Shown one piece after another: positions 11,282 through 23,550 of a stretch of DNA of 64,000 nt. The DNA is from Symbiodinium kawagutii (Eukaryota; Sar; Dinophyceae; Suessiales; Symbiodiniaceae). The stretch covers positions 251,021 to 315,020 of the forward strand of contig VSDK01016261.1 in NCBI GenBank assembly GCA_009767595.1, written 5' to 3'. The first letter of the stretch is position 1. Every line of letters begins with the position of its first letter. A program made the translations under genes and the position numbers. The notes under the pieces are model-generated. The model did no database searches and was not told the origin of the DNA. It saw nothing but the letters and a program-made list of their open reading frames with translations.

Positions 11282-13182
11282 GCTCTTGTAGCGTAGTTGT
11301 TTAGACTTTGAGATTCCGCGGGCATGATGTCGCCGAAAAGAAATCTACATTGACATTTTGTGTGCCATCAAAGAGGATGTATGGGGTCATGCAGGCTCAG
11401 GATCATCATTCCATGTATGCCTGTGTGTCAAAGTATTCCGGTAACAGGCACTCGCGAATATTTTGTCCCATACCCTGTTATGGGACAGACAAGTATCTAA
11501 TCGTATTGTTGGTGATTGATAAGCAAAATGGATGGTGAGGAACCCATGTTGTAGCCAAGATAGTGTGATACTGGCTGAGAATGGTCAGCCATCACCGCAA
11601 TATTCTTTGTATTAAAGCAACGTCGGATGGATCTTGTTTAGTTTAATAGCAGTCGATAGTGACCCTGTGTGGTGGTTGGCAACAGTGGCAAATACTCGCT
11701 GATAGCTAATCATTTTTGCCATGTTGTGCCGTATGGTGAGTCGACAGGTTCATGATGAAATTTCACGATAGTTTGTGACGCATATGATGCCGCATATGAA
11801 ATACTGAGACCATGATTGACAGCATTTGCTAGTTTTCCAGCGGCTGCTCATGGTTCACAGTGTTTAGCACGTATGCAGTTTCGTTTCTTTCGTGGAAATG
11901 ATAATGCTTACTTTTCAGCCTGGGTTTGACACGTCTAAGTTTCACGAAGCACATCTATTAGTGCATGTGTGGAAGGATGCTTCTTGGAACCAATGTAGTT
12001 AACATTTGCCACTACAAAACTGATCATATTTCCCCAGGTTCAGTCATTGATCATGTGCCGCTTGGAGACAAGCTAGTTGGATACGTTACTTGCACTGCAT
12101 ACATAGTTGTAGATGTCCATGTTCAGCCTCAATCAACAGCCCACAGTTGATAGCAACATTGGGACCAGCGATGCGTGTTGAGAGACAGCCCTTACGAATC
12201 ATTAGAGGCAACGAATTGGTTGAAAAACCGACCTGGGAAAGCCTGCTGATAGCCTTGGACCATGGTTGGGTTTCCTGCAGGTTTCTCCAGCAGCCATTTC
12301 TGGGAACGAACGGTTGATTAAGTTATTGTTGGGGGTCCACGTGTTTATTGGAAATTCCCATTCTAAGCTTAAACATGCTTGGGACTTGAGATGCATTGTG
12401 GTTTCAAGAATGGTGTGAAGGGCAAGTGTGCTGACATTATTTTTTTAAAACACCTGGAATGTTGAAGAAGGTGCAAGTTATTCATGGAGTCCTCTGGTAG
12501 CTGAGAGTGCAGCACGTTTGTTCTGGTCACGTTTCCAAATGACCCTTGTCACGGCACCGGTGCTTCGAAAGCATGCCAGTTGAAAGACAACCACCAACTT
12601 GTCACTGTATGGATTGATGGATTGGTTTCCTGTATTGCAATCTAATTCTGCCAAATAACAATTTTAGAACATGTTTGTTCATTATTCCCTGCTCTTTAAA
12701 ATTACCAAAGCCCAACTAAATGGAGGTGTCTTATTAGCATGGATGGGGCAAATAGCAAACCAAGCGAACCAAGTGCGTAGATTGATTGCTATTGGCTTTT
12801 TTGTTCACTACAACCAACTATTACCTAGAGATGCAGGGATTGAGGATAAATCATCACTGTAAAGCCACGATCGCAAATCCTTATTTCTCACTTCCCATCA
12901 TTACCAGCAATCAAATCATATCTATAATTGATCATCGTCAGCCACCGATTAACCATCAATTAGCCATCATCAGCCATGATCATCCACAAATTTGCCATCC
13001 TCAAGCATCATAATTGAATGTCAGCAATAATTTCACTGATCATCCCCAGTGATCCTCAACCATCCTTAGCCATCCTCAACCATCCTTAGCCATCCTTAAT
13101 ATCCACATCCTTAACCATCAGCCCTGGTCATCCATGACTCATAGCAATCATTGATCCCCATGACCCGTGCCAGCGCGCTCAG
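11282..13182. other. 3' flank of TPR gene copy 1 and noncoding DNA
   Basis: No exon-like GC island recognised. A/C-type CCATCCTTAGCCATCC motifs are dense at 12890-13130. Confidence 0.55.
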
Positions 13183-13329
13183 GACGCATCCGGATCCCGC
13201 ATGGACCTCCTTCGTCAAGGCGCCTTGGTGGCCCTGCGGCGGGGATGGATTCCCTATGACCTCAGGGAGCGATTTGAAGCTACTAGAAGGGTTCCCATCG
13301 AATGCGAGCAGTGGTTGACCCACAAGTAG
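13183..13329 (+). CDS. Candidate exon (possibly terminal), unknown product
   Basis: Acceptor GCGCTCAG|G, then 48 codons to TAG. The frame begins DASGSRMDLLRQGALVALRR and continues GWIPYDLRERFEATRRVPIE. The first half is GC-rich. It could instead end at an internal donor. The upstream 250 bp is dense in CCATCCTTAGCCATC-type repeats. Confidence 0.35.
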   Translation, partial: DASGSRMDLLRQGALVALRRGWIPYDLRERFEATRRVPIECEQWLTHK

Positions 13330-13429
13330 GTTTAGTTAAAGTCTATAATAGTGATTAACAGTATTTTAACATGGGGATTTTTAACCCACAATAAAATGAA
13401 TGGTGAAGCAACTGCTAGATGGTGGTTCA

Positions 13430-13512
13430 AACATGTTGTTTTCCTAATATTTGGGATGATTAGTTGGGTGACATTTTTGCTTGGGGATGGCAAAACTAAC
13501 CACCAACCAGCG
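13430..13512. mobile_element. Family B-like element, diverged
   Basis: TGGTGGTTCAAACATG at the left and AACTAACCACCAACCAG at the right. Confidence 0.45.
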
Positions 13513-14233
13513 TGAAGATCAGATAGTTGATAGTTGATAGTTGGGGCCCTATTCACCCCCGACTTCATTGATGGAAACCGCATGGCTTCCATGGCTGCTG
13601 GTGATCGCATATCACTTTTCCAACCATGAACCTGATTTGAACCAAGTAATCCTAATTCACTTCCATTTGTTAAAGATATGCTTAGGCATTCTAACGCATA
13701 TGCCCCGATCCCAATGGTTGAACCAAGAAATCATTTGATGATAGCATCTATGGCGGCTTAGGCAGCACGGCTGTTACCCCATCAGGGTGAACGCAACCTG
13801 GTCATCAGCCTGGTTGCGCCACGGGGGGCACCAACAGCTGAGCCGGCTGGAGAGATGGGGGGTGAATTTGTTCAGTCAGCTGCTTTAGATTGAGGGAAAA
13901 TGACCAACTGTTCATCAATTTTCGAATTGATTGTTTTAGCTGAATTTTTGCTGAGCTATTTTAGTTTCAAAATCATTTTTTGGAGCCCATTCAATTGCAC
14001 CAACTGTTGCTAAAGATCGTTACCCCAGGGCTACAGATTGTTGGTCAGCCGTTCTCAAATACACAGTCGATCCTGGCACGGATTGCATCAGGTGCACCCT
14101 ATACTTGAGCATGCCAAACCACCGCTTTCAAAGTAATTATCAACCATCATTTTTATCATGGGTTCGCCATATGATTGACCACTCAAACTGCTCAAGTCAT
14201 GGCCCCGTTGACCCCAAACCCTGCTTCAACCAG

Positions 14234-14366
14234 GGGGGCCCCCGTGACACCCAGGGCGGGGACCAACACCACCCTGGGCCACCACCGCCGCTCCATTCAG
14301 ATCAAGACGGATCCGGTGCACGACGTGAACGCGCTGCTGGCGGCGGCGGCGGATCCCACGGCGGAG
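14234..14366 (+). CDS. Candidate exon, unknown product
   Basis: Acceptor CTTCAACCAG|G and donor GCGGAG|GTGAAT bound 133 bp. The frame includes GHHRRSIQIKTDPVHDVNAL followed by LAAAADPTAE. Base composition differs sharply from its flanks. Downstream sequence is TGGTTGATCGATGG-type for 300 bp. No family recognised. Confidence 0.48.
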
Positions 14367-16109
14367 GTGAATCAGCGGCGGCTATGGGGTTGAAAACATT
14401 TGAAAAAAACTTGGTTTAATATGGTTTGACATGGTCGATTGATGATTAAACGAATATAACTAATTAATGGATTAAGTCTGGTTGATCGATGGTAAGTTCA
14501 TGGTTTCTAGTGGCTGATGATGGTTCACATTTTAAAAAAGTTTAACACAGTTGATACTGGTTTTGGTCAGTCATGGCCAAAGCAGTTTATTAATGTTTGT
14601 TTAGTGATTGATGAAACTAATGATGGGTTGGCTCTAGTTGATTGATGGTTAGTTGATGGTTTCTAGTGGCTGATGATGGTTCATTGGTGGGTTTTGACTC
14701 AAGTCTTTTGGGTTTTGGATGTTGCGTTCCTTGAGTCGCAATGAGGGTTGAGTCCTCTTATCCTTTATTTCTATTTGCATTTCGTCCTCCTTTGCTAGGC
14801 AGATCTCGCATTATATCCCGCTTCGTCATAAAGTAGCCTGGAAGCGGAAAATCCAGCAAATATGGTGGTTTACTGCTGAACAAAAATTGATTCCTAGCTT
14901 CCGGCCTAGTTTCCTAGAGGGCACATCATTTGATCAATGGAGCACCAGCCTTTCACCAGCTTTGTGAGGACCCGATCTGTTGTGCGCAGGATGTGGACGG
15001 GTTGACCGCCTTACATCATCACTTGCTGTCGGGTTGCTCAGGATTTGTCTCGGGTGGTCAGGGCACTCTATGATTGCATACTGAAATATGGAGATATCAT
15101 TTGCTGAATTGATTTAAAAACATGCCATAGTTTTTTTTATTACCAGCAGAGTGATTACGATAAAAACACTTTTGCAGCTGCCATTGCTACCTTTTTTCCT
15201 ATTAATGAATTCGGAGATAGCCAGAAATCGGATGAAACTCACATTTGTTGTCACAGTATACATTATTGTCAACGGGGAAACCAGGAAACATAAACCATCA
15301 AAAAACCACTGGTAGCTCGTGGTTGCCAATTTGGGTCAACAGCCAGAGCCTCCCACGGTGAGGGTTTGGAAAATGGGATGCTCCGATGATGATCAAGCCA
15401 CTTGCAAAGCCCGGGCATCGTAAGGAATGACGAAATGATGGTTTAGTTGGTTTTTGATAGCCAGTGATTTTAGTTCTCATAGCTTCTTTGGCTTGGTGTA
15501 CTGAGTGCGTTTTGGATTAGATGGAATTGTCATAATGTAGCACATACCTACTAAAAGTTGAACCTTTTGCAAGGGTATCAGCAGCAGCTACCCAGTCTAG
15601 CTTCTCATATGGAAATACCTCTTCACAACAGATGTCGACCGCTTCCATCGCCACCCTGGTCAGCCAGGGGCGAGGCATGGCTGTGATGAACCATCGTTAG
15701 CTACGATGGAACCAGTAGCCTTGATGAGAGATGATCAATCTTTGGGTTCAACTATGATGCGTTAAGTTAGCAGTCAACAACCATGATTGAGCAACATAAC
15801 GACCATGAAGCATCATGATACGTCATTTTCCAATTTTGAACGTGCAATTTAGCACCATTGCTAATCGTCATTTGGCATCATTAGCCACAGATGAACGATT
15901 GTGAGCCATTTTTCAAACCATGATTCAGTGTCATTAACCACCATTTCTCCATCATCTAATCATCATACCAGCATATCCAACCACTTATCTCGAATTTTCC
16001 ATCATTAGCCATCCTAAATCACCATCCCAAACCATGATAAACCACTCATTTTGATCCATTTTGGCCATCATTTCACCACCCGTGACCACCCTTTGGGGTC
16101 CGGCCCCAG
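14367..16109. other. Noncoding, intron-like
   Basis: TGGTTGATCGATGG/GGCTGATGATGG to 14700, featureless middle, then TCATTAACCACCATTTC-type from 15780 to 16070. Confidence 0.6.
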
Positions 16110-16203
16110 GTCATCTCCGGCGCAGGGCACGCTGAGCTGCGTGCAGGCCTTGTTGAGAGGCAGGGCCAGGGGTCCATCCTGGTGCAGTTTGATCCTTTGC
16201 AGC
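16110..16203 (+). CDS. Candidate exon, unknown product
   Basis: The acceptor CGGCCCCAG|G opens the frame VISGAGHAELRAGLVERQGQ, continuing GSILVQFDPLQRCP to TGA at 16209. The donor is not obvious. An opposite-strand 69-aa frame overlaps but lacks supporting context. Upstream 300 bp is strongly CCATCATT-type. Confidence 0.35.
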
Positions 16204-16370
16204 GTTGCCCTTGACTTTTGGAGAATTTGAGGCGACAAAAAATAGGTGTCAATGGGTGGGGAGAGACACGCACCTCAACCAAACAGAAATATATAGCATA
16301 AGGCTAATCATCAGTCAATAAGAGCAGTGGTCATCAACCATCAACCACCATCATCATCAACCATCATCAA

Positions 16371-16371
16371 C

Positions 16372-16427
<56 letters not shown>
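16371..16427. repeat. (CAT)n microsatellite
   Basis: Uninterrupted CAT/ATC tract at the end of a CCATCATCAACC-rich zone, 140 bp upstream of an ankyrin-like exon. Confidence 0.95.
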
Positions 16428-16568
16428 ATGATCAACCATCACTTGTCACCTTGAGTGCTTATTGGTTCTATACAGCTATTTTTGTTGGTTCGTATAGCTG
16501 ATGACCCACCACCTATCCACTCTGCATACATCATCAGACGTGACCAGCCCCATGGTTACGTCGCACAG

Positions 16569-16654
16569 GTGGTGCCAACGTGAACCACCGGGACCGCGGG
16601 CGTCGCGGCACCACGCCCTTCGTCATTGCCGTGCAGAGGAAGCGAACGGACCTG
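16569..16654 (+). CDS. Candidate exon, ankyrin-repeat-like fragment
   Basis: Acceptor TCGCACAG|G and donor GACCTG|GTGCCT bound 86 bp. The frame GANVNHRDRGRRGTTPFVIA continuing VQRKRTDLV fits an ankyrin repeat (G-A-N-V-N-x-x-D...G-x-T-P-[FL]). It sits about 14 kb downstream of the ankyrin-like exons at 1.3 and 2.5 kb; whether they form one gene cannot be decided here. Confidence 0.55.
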
Positions 16655-18889
16655 GTGCCTTGGTGGGCTCAAGGATGGTGAAGCTGACGGGTGGATCAAG
16701 CACTTAAACAGCCAACCAATAGCCAATGGGATCCAACTGAGTTAATCAGTTCCTGAATTAAGCACCATTCACTAAGCCCAACGAATGGTTAACTATGATA
16801 TAGGGGATGTCAAGCCCATTGGACTAACCAATTGGTTGGTTGCTTAAGTTATCCAAAGCTTATGAACCATTTCTGATAGTTGTTAATCATGGGGCAGGGA
16901 ATGAGAACCAGCAATAGTGACGGATATACCAAGTATATACGGCCATGGTTCAATATTAATCTACCAATAATGGGGGATAAGTTCACCAACAAACTCATAG
17001 GGAAAACAGCCTGGAGCCAGGGGTGGTGAACTGACCCACCGCCATATCTAGTTGGTAGTCGACAATCACCACTAGTTGGATTGGCATTTTTTCCATGATC
17101 AATAGTACTTAATTGAGAATGGTTCATGATAGGGGGTACCAACCAACAAAAATGGCAAAGCCTTGACTGGTTGGTGGTTTGATTGGCATGTTTTCATTTT
17201 CCCTTTTGATATTTGCACAAATGATTCGTTGGCGGACGAATATTTCTTCATAGGGTTCGAAAAACAGCCAGGAATAGTTCATAGATTTGATGAGGGGTTG
17301 ATAATGATAGGTAGTATATAGTATTTTTGATGATCGCATAGAATCAATTGTGGTGATAATCAACAATACTAGGATATGATGTTCTTAACATTTCGAAACC
17401 GAGGAAGCGGTTGGGAGGAAGCGGTTGGAGGACACGGTTCGGATCCAGGGTTTCGGCCTTTAAAGGTATCCCTATCCCTAAGGGTATCCTTTGGCCCAAG
17501 CAAATGGCAGTAAGGCTAGGGGCTGACAATAGTATAGAATAATGGTTCAACATAGTTCAACTATGTATAATTTGGCATCAGCTATATGGTTAGACAATGA
17601 GATTTGGAATACATCATGGTTAGGATTATGGTTGACTATATAATGTCTAGTTGCTGATTGATTATGATAGTTAAACTATGGTTAAGCTAAGGTCACTCTG
17701 TTCGACTATGATTGAACTATGGCCAAGAACATGGTTACACCATATCACTCAATGATTGACAATCAATCGTTGTCATGGTTGACAATTAACGTGAGGATAT
17801 GATATGGCAGCTGGAAATGAATGATAGGATGGTTGATAATAGCGTGGTTAGTGATCGCAAAGAATGGTTAAATCATGCTTAAACTCTGGCAAATGTTTCA
17901 CAAACAGATATTGGCGGTGATTAACCATCAGCATTCATCATTGAGATGATGGGTTCACGTTGATGATATGATGGCTCAATAAAGTCTAAGAATAAGTCGT
18001 AATGATCGATTGATGATGGTTCATTCGTGATGGTCAACGATAACAACAAATAGTATCAATGGGTGATCCATACCATGTTGGCTAGATTCTTTGACCTTCA
18101 ACTACCTCATAAAAAATGGGTGAAAGGGTGGATGTCCCAAAATAAGGTGTTAATGTGGTTGAGGATGGCCAGATACATGGTGAAAGGTTTGTTGGCTAAA
18201 ATCGGCCAAATATATGGGTAAACTGTTAAATTAGTTCCCCAAAGATCGCCGTTGCTGTTCCCCCAGTTGCTGAGAATCAACCAAGCAGTGGCTACATTTT
18301 CCATATATGTGGTGTTTACTTCAGTTGAGGCTTCCCCACAGTGGAAGGAGCAAGTTTGAACAAGTCTCTTGACTGACGACTTTGTGGCTACCATGATTCC
18401 TTCCGATGATTCAATTGAAACGCTTGGTTCCCAGGGAAAACTGAGCGGAGCAAAGACAACCAGTCCCCCCTTCCAGACGTCGTTTGTGATGGCTGATCAG
18501 CCTACGCAGCCTTACATTGATCGAAACCATCTCTGGGATTACGTGTAGGGCCATAGCGGCACGCCCACGGCGTCGCGACGCCTTGACAATGATTCCCTGA
18601 TGTGCTGTTGTAACACATCATGCCAACCATGGTTTTCGAGTAGTCATAGATATATTGTGTTGGTTTCAAGAGCCCAGGATCTTATCACTTTTTATCGTAT
18701 GAAAATTCTCATCAATGAGGGACATGCTCTGGTGGACAGGAACAAAGTTGCATCATCGCAAACTAGTGACAGCAAACTGCTGGGTGATGGAGGTCAATAT
18801 CAGGAAAGATCAAGAATCATTTGACCATGCAGCATGGAGACCGTAAGCAGCATGGAGACCACTCCCCGACGCCCCTGACCCGGTGTCAA
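16655..18889. other. Noncoding, intron-like
   Basis: G/T-type ACTATGGTTAAGC/GATGGTTGATAATAG motifs dominate 17240-18060. 16890-17050 is a diverged family-E-like segment (GGGGGATAAG, GAACTGACCCACC). A GC-rich patch at 18540-18595 might be a further exon but has no clear frame. Confidence 0.5.
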
Positions 18890-18993
18890 CCCCGGGGTCA
18901 AGGTCAAGGCCATGATGGAGAATGCATGGCCACCAGTGGATGTGGATTCAAAGGCCACCATGCAGCGTTTCGCCCGTGAGTTCACGTTGCGTG
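18890..18993 (+). CDS. Candidate exon, unknown product
   Basis: The frame VKVKAMMENAWPPVDVDSKA continuing TMQRFAREFTLRG is open and GC-richer than its surroundings. Several AG|G acceptors (GTCAAG|G) are available and donor choice near GCGTG|GGTGG is uncertain. GGTTGACGG-type sequence follows. Confidence 0.32.
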
Positions 18994-19488
18994 GGTGGAG
19001 ATGGGTCAACCAACAGCAAACTCACAACGGAGGTTGGCTTATGGGGTTGCACTTGATGGCGAGCAACCAGGTTCGGGTGGATGCACCGTTGTTTCATTCG
19101 TGGCTATGGGGTGGTTGACGGTTGACCTGTGGTGAATATGGAAAACCAGTTGGCGAACTCGGGGGATACTCCCTATGCTCATCAACCAGGGGTGGCTCGC
19201 TTCATCCAGGGTTGGCATCACCATTATTGACCCTTATTAACCATCCTCAACCATCATTAGCCACTATTAATCAGTACTAGCAATCATTAGCCCTTATTAG
19301 CCATTAGCAACCCTTATTGACCCTTAGTAGCCATTATCAACCCTTATTATCATTTTCCATTATTAACCATTTTAATCCACTATTAACCTTTATTTATTAT
19401 ATAACCATGATTAATAACCACTATTAACCATGAATTATCATCAACCATAGCCGGCACTAAACCCACCACTTGACATCACTCGGCCCAG

Positions 19489-19555
19489 CCGGCCATGGGA
19501 GGCACCGGACGGCACCTGTGTGCTGACGCTCGCGCAGAGCTTGGGCGCCAAAGAG
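19489..19555 (+). CDS. Candidate exon, reading frame ambiguous
   Basis: Acceptor CGGCCCAG and donor AAAGAG|GTGGGT. One frame reads EAPDGTCVLTLAQSLGAKE; a second frame (GGTGRHLCADARAELG) is also open. Preceded by 250 bp of TTAGCCATTATCAACCC-type repeats and followed by GTTGAG/GATGATGC-type sequence. Confidence 0.32.
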
Positions 19556-20469
19556 GTGGGTGGGGACGGGGGGTGACGGGAGCGAGGCCAGGAGTCGCTC
19601 CCAGGAGTGCCTGGTCGCCAGCTATGGTGGTTTTGGATGTTTATCAGCATTTTGTTCATTTTTTGGGTTAATGAGATTTTAACATCATATTTTGAAACTT
19701 ATTTTTTTGATTGTTTTTGTTGAGTGCTGTTTCATGATTTTGGCTTGTGTTGAAATGATCTTTGGCGATTGAGTTTGTGTTGAAACAAGTGATGATGCTT
19801 AGGGTGATTTTTGAGTGAATTTGAGTTTGATTTTGGTGTTTGGTGTTCATGGTTTCTATTCAAAATGTTTGTTGAATTTGTGGATCACTGACATTGCCGC
19901 CCGTCAACTCACAAAGGGCTGGTCCTCCCATAGTTTCAAGGATAGGATTCGCCAGTTCCAGCAGTACACGATGCTTAACATGCCATCGTGGAAAAAGGTA
20001 TCAGGCAATGGTGTTTGTTACACGTAGCTATGCTAGTGTTGATAAATGATATGAATCATTCCTTTGTATATCTCGTTTATATGATCCTCATTCTGCTACT
20101 TTAGGACGACCAGCTAGCATAGACAAACACATGGGCTTTTAGGAACAACTTTACATCGAAAGGCCGGGGCTTTGCTGTAAGAGACAAATGGGGTGGTGCA
20201 TTGGATCTGACAGTCATCAAACCTACGCGTGAACAGAGACAACTGGGTAGTATCAGTGTGAATGAGTATGAAACTCTCACGAGTCATCGATGGACACAGA
20301 TTGGTTTATGAAGCGCTTCAGATGACAATTGGTATCAAAAGCAGTTCACAAGCCTGGCATCACAGGCATCAGAGGTACCTTGATGCGAATCCAAGTGTAT
20401 CTAGATGGTTGCCTTCTAGGCTATTTACTCTGGCTATTTTCCAGCCATGCCCCCACCTGCACTTCCAAG
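19556..20469. other. Noncoding, intron-like
   Basis: TTTTTGTTGAG/GATGATGCTTAGGG-type to 19860; no gene recognised in the remainder. Confidence 0.5.
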
Positions 20470-20564
20470 TGTGCACCATCGTCCCCGCGCTGCCGCAGAT
20501 CGCCGAAATGCTGAGAAAGGCCGGGGCATTTGAATGGGTTCGGAGCCTCAGCACGGGCTGCTGA
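20470..20564 (+). CDS. Candidate exon, unknown product
   Basis: The frame VCTIVPALPQIAEMLRKAGA continuing FEWVRSLSTGC ends at TGA 20562-20564. Acceptor ACTTCCAAG; a donor near CTGAC|GTGCG is possible. The LRKAGA stretch is faintly ankyrin-like but not enough to call. Confidence 0.35.
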
Positions 20565-22008
20565 CGTGCGCCGGCTGTCCAGGAGACCGGCTGATGACCC
20601 GGGGTAGTTACCAGTTACTATGGCAAATACTGGGGTAAGAATTCCCTAGGATATGTATATAGGGGTGATTACTCCATACTTGGGGATGGAACTGGTGTAC
20701 CAGTACGGCTTTTAGTTCAAAAATGATGGCTTTAGAATCGTGAATGGTGATTGATGATAGGGGGTTAGAACAAATAGTTAGACAACTACTAGGCATGGAT
20801 TTGTTCATTAATGATGGTACTTAATTACTAACTATTCAAGTTCATGGCCGTTGTTATTGTAATGGAGAAACAACTGCTGAAACAATCAGTTTTGGGGGTA
20901 CACCATGTTTGAATAAACCCATATCATTGTGTTAAGCGATGCTATTATTACGCTGTCTCTGCATATGAGTCCTGAAAACTGTTCGGAAAGATCTTCTATT
21001 TCTATGATGGTAAGTCGTAGACTTGTGATAAAAAGGATAGAGAGGTGTGCAGCGATTGTCTTTGTGAAATGTCAAAGCGGCCAGCCATGCAAGTGACAAG
21101 GATTGATCTTTGATTATCAAGATTGTTCACTTTCTTCGAGGGCTTAGCACGCCATTCCATGCTCATCACTGCAGTGATTCACTGCGTTTCTGCCTTCTGT
21201 GACAACACATTCATGAAATACATTCAGAATTGCTTTGATTTTGTGAGTTTCGACAAATGCAAGCCGCCCAAAATTAAAAGATGGCTAGCCATGACCTGGT
21301 TTCTTGGGGGCCCAGGGGCCAAGGATGGGTATAGCATTTAGATTCTGTGAGCGAAAGAGCAGGGACACTGTGTAAATCATGGCTTGGATGTGGTAACCAG
21401 TCTTGAGGAAATGGTTTACATCCAAAACTCTCGAACATCCAAAACGTCTCAGAACCACCAAAAACATCCCAAACTCTCGAACGACAGTGAGTCCCATCAA
21501 CAATAACATCCAATAACCACCAATAACATCCGTCAATTCAGTGAGTCCCATCAACAATGGTTTCTATTGGCGGATGGTGAGTCTTGGTCCGTAGGTCCTT
21601 CTCTTCTCAAGGTGATCTTGAGCCAGGCTAGTTAAACCCCAGCTGATAGGAAGGTGTGGATCAACACGTAGATCTGCATTTTGTTTAACGAAGTATCATA
21701 GTTACCAGTCTATCCATGTCTATCCCATAGTTCAATCAATTGTTCATGTTGCGAACTATGATTTTATAGATCAATGCTGTAATATTTTACGTGTTTTCGC
21801 ATCCCACCCGTCGTTAGTTCTCTTCCAAAAGCCAACGTTCTATTGTCGCATGGCATGTCGTACCAGAGATATTGAACAATTTCACAGTTGCGGCTCAAAC
21901 GACCTCGGTTTCGCTGCGGTTTCAAGCCGCCATGACCCATGGCTGAGTGGCGATTTCATGCGCCATCAAACCTGCCAGTGTTGAAAAGCACAGATAAAGA
22001 CCTCTCCA
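20565..22008. other. Noncoding and 5' flank of the RCC1 gene
   Basis: GATTGATGATAGGGGG near 20750. At 21880-21925 the flank holds GTTGCGGCTCAAA and GGTTTCGCTGCGGTTTCAAG, which weakly recall spliced-leader 3' ends. No other feature. Confidence 0.45.
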
Positions 22009-22920
22009 ATGGTTTCTGCAGGTGGCTTTCATTCCGTGCTTCTCCGAAGTGACGGTTTTGCTGTTGCTTGCGGAGGCAACGGTTATGGACAATGCGACAT
22101 TCCTCCTTTAGATGACGGTGTGATGTACAGCCAGGTTTCTGCAGGCGGCGATCATACTGTGCTTCTCCGAAGCGATGGCTTTGTTGTTGCTTGTGGATGC
22201 AACAGTGATGGACGATGTAATATTCCACCTTTGGAAGGTGGTGTGACATACACCCAGGTTTCTGCAGGTGGCCATCATACTGTTCTTCTCCGCAGTGATG
22301 GTTCTGCTGTTGCTTGCGGAGAGAACCATGATGGACAATGTGACATTCCACCTTTGGATGCAGGTCTGACATACACCCAGGTCTCTGCAGGTGGATATCA
22401 TTCAGTGTTTCTCCGAAGTGATGGCTTTGCAGTTGCTTGCGGATCGAATCAGCATGGTCAGTGTGCAATTCCACCTTTAGATGATCGTGTGCCGTACGTC
22501 CATGTATCTGCAGGTGCACTACATACCATTCTTCTCCGAAGTGATGGCTCTGCAGTTGCTTTTGGAGAGAACGGTTTTGGACCGTGTGACATTCCACTTT
22601 TCGATGAGAGGGCGACATACACGCAGGTTTCTGCAGGTGATTATCATTCAGTGTTTCTCCAGAGTGATGGCTTTGCAGTTGCTTGCGGATCGAATCAACA
22701 TGGACAGTGTACAATTCCACCTTTGGATGATCGTGTTACGTACATCCTGGTATGTGCAGGTGCCCAACATACCATGCTTCTCCGAAGTGATGGCTTTGCT
22801 GTTGCTTGCGGAGGCAACCATTTTGGACAATGTACAATTCCATCGTTGCTATCCTGGATGGAGTGGTTAGGCCGCCGGTCTCCGAACCTTCGATACATCG
22901 CCGATTTCATTGCAATGTAA
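22009..22920 (+). CDS. RCC1-repeat (seven-bladed beta-propeller) protein, 303 aa
   Basis: Uninterrupted ORF made almost entirely of seven tandem 41-residue RCC1 repeats, each 123 bp: 22012, 22135, 22258, 22381, 22504, 22627 and 22750, ending at 22872. Each repeat carries VSAG..H(S/T)..LRSDG..VACG.N..GQC.IPPL. Seven repeats are the number needed to close one RCC1-type propeller. A short tail (LGRRSPNLRYIADFIAM) follows, then TAA. RCC1 propellers act in Ran nucleotide exchange, ubiquitin ligases or as protein-binding modules; nothing here assigns one of these roles. Most repeats hold two Cys (VACG and GQC). An in-frame TGA lies 8 codons upstream of the ATG, so the ORF is self-contained unless an upstream exon joins. 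The 254-aa reading frame on the opposite strand is a shadow. Confidence 0.85.
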   Translation: MVSAGGFHSVLLRSDGFAVACGGNGYGQCDIPPLDDGVMYSQVSAGGDHTVLLRSDGFVVACGCNSDGRCNIPPLEGGVTYTQVSAGGHHTVLLRSDGSAVACGENHDGQCDIPPLDAGLTYTQVSAGGYHSVFLRSDGFAVACGSNQHGQCAIPPLDDRVPYVHVSAGALHTILLRSDGSAVAFGENGFGPCDIPLFDERATYTQVSAGDYHSVFLQSDGFAVACGSNQHGQCTIPPLDDRVTYILVCAGAQHTMLLRSDGFAVACGGNHFGQCTIPSLLSWMEWLGRRSPNLRYIADFIAM

Positions 22921-23446
22921 ATTGATTTTCTGCTTGAAGGAGATGCAATGGTACTAGGTGCGTCGGCTTCACCCACAAGCTGAAGGCTTGTTGGGAAGAG
23001 CATTGTTTGATCTTGCCCGATGGGCAACTGTTAAACACAGTTTGCTCTGCAGATCTACTTGACACACCTGCGAATGTCCATTTGAAGCATGGCAAACCGG
23101 CAAGAAAATGAACATGCTTGGTGATTTTCCAACATGATGATGGAGGTTTTAGGAGATGAATTCATTCAGCGAATGTTTTTGACAACATGTGGGTGTATCC
23201 ATCATCGGCGTCAAAACTGGGTGGATTACGGCTACTCCCTTGGCTTTTCAGGCTTTTTGGGATATGATTGATTTACAATTTTTCGCCACTAAAGTCGTTG
23301 GCCGTTAGACTTTTAGCAAGGGATCTAGTTCAGCCACCAAGATTTTGGTGCGGAGTGAAACCATCAAATCTGTGGCCATGGCTGGTGGAGATGTGGAGGG
23401 TAGAGGGCTGCTTGTTGGTGTGTTAGAAGGATATCCAGTCATGCAG

Positions 23447-23550
23447 CCAATAAACCCCTGGTTGATTACTAGGGGGCATCCTGCAAAAGCCTTGCTTTCC
23501 CATTAAAAGGGTACCCTTCCCCCCTTAATCCACCTAGGGTTTATTACTCC
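23447..23550. mobile_element. Family C inverted-repeat element
   Basis: CCAATAAACCCCTGGTTGAT at the left, ATCCACCTAGGGTTTATTA at the right, internal CCCATTAAAAGGGTACCC. Confidence 0.7.

Noticed and set aside
21956-22720. 254-codon frame on - strand
   Set aside because: Antisense shadow of the RCC1 repeats; the 41-residue periodicity is explained by the + strand gene.
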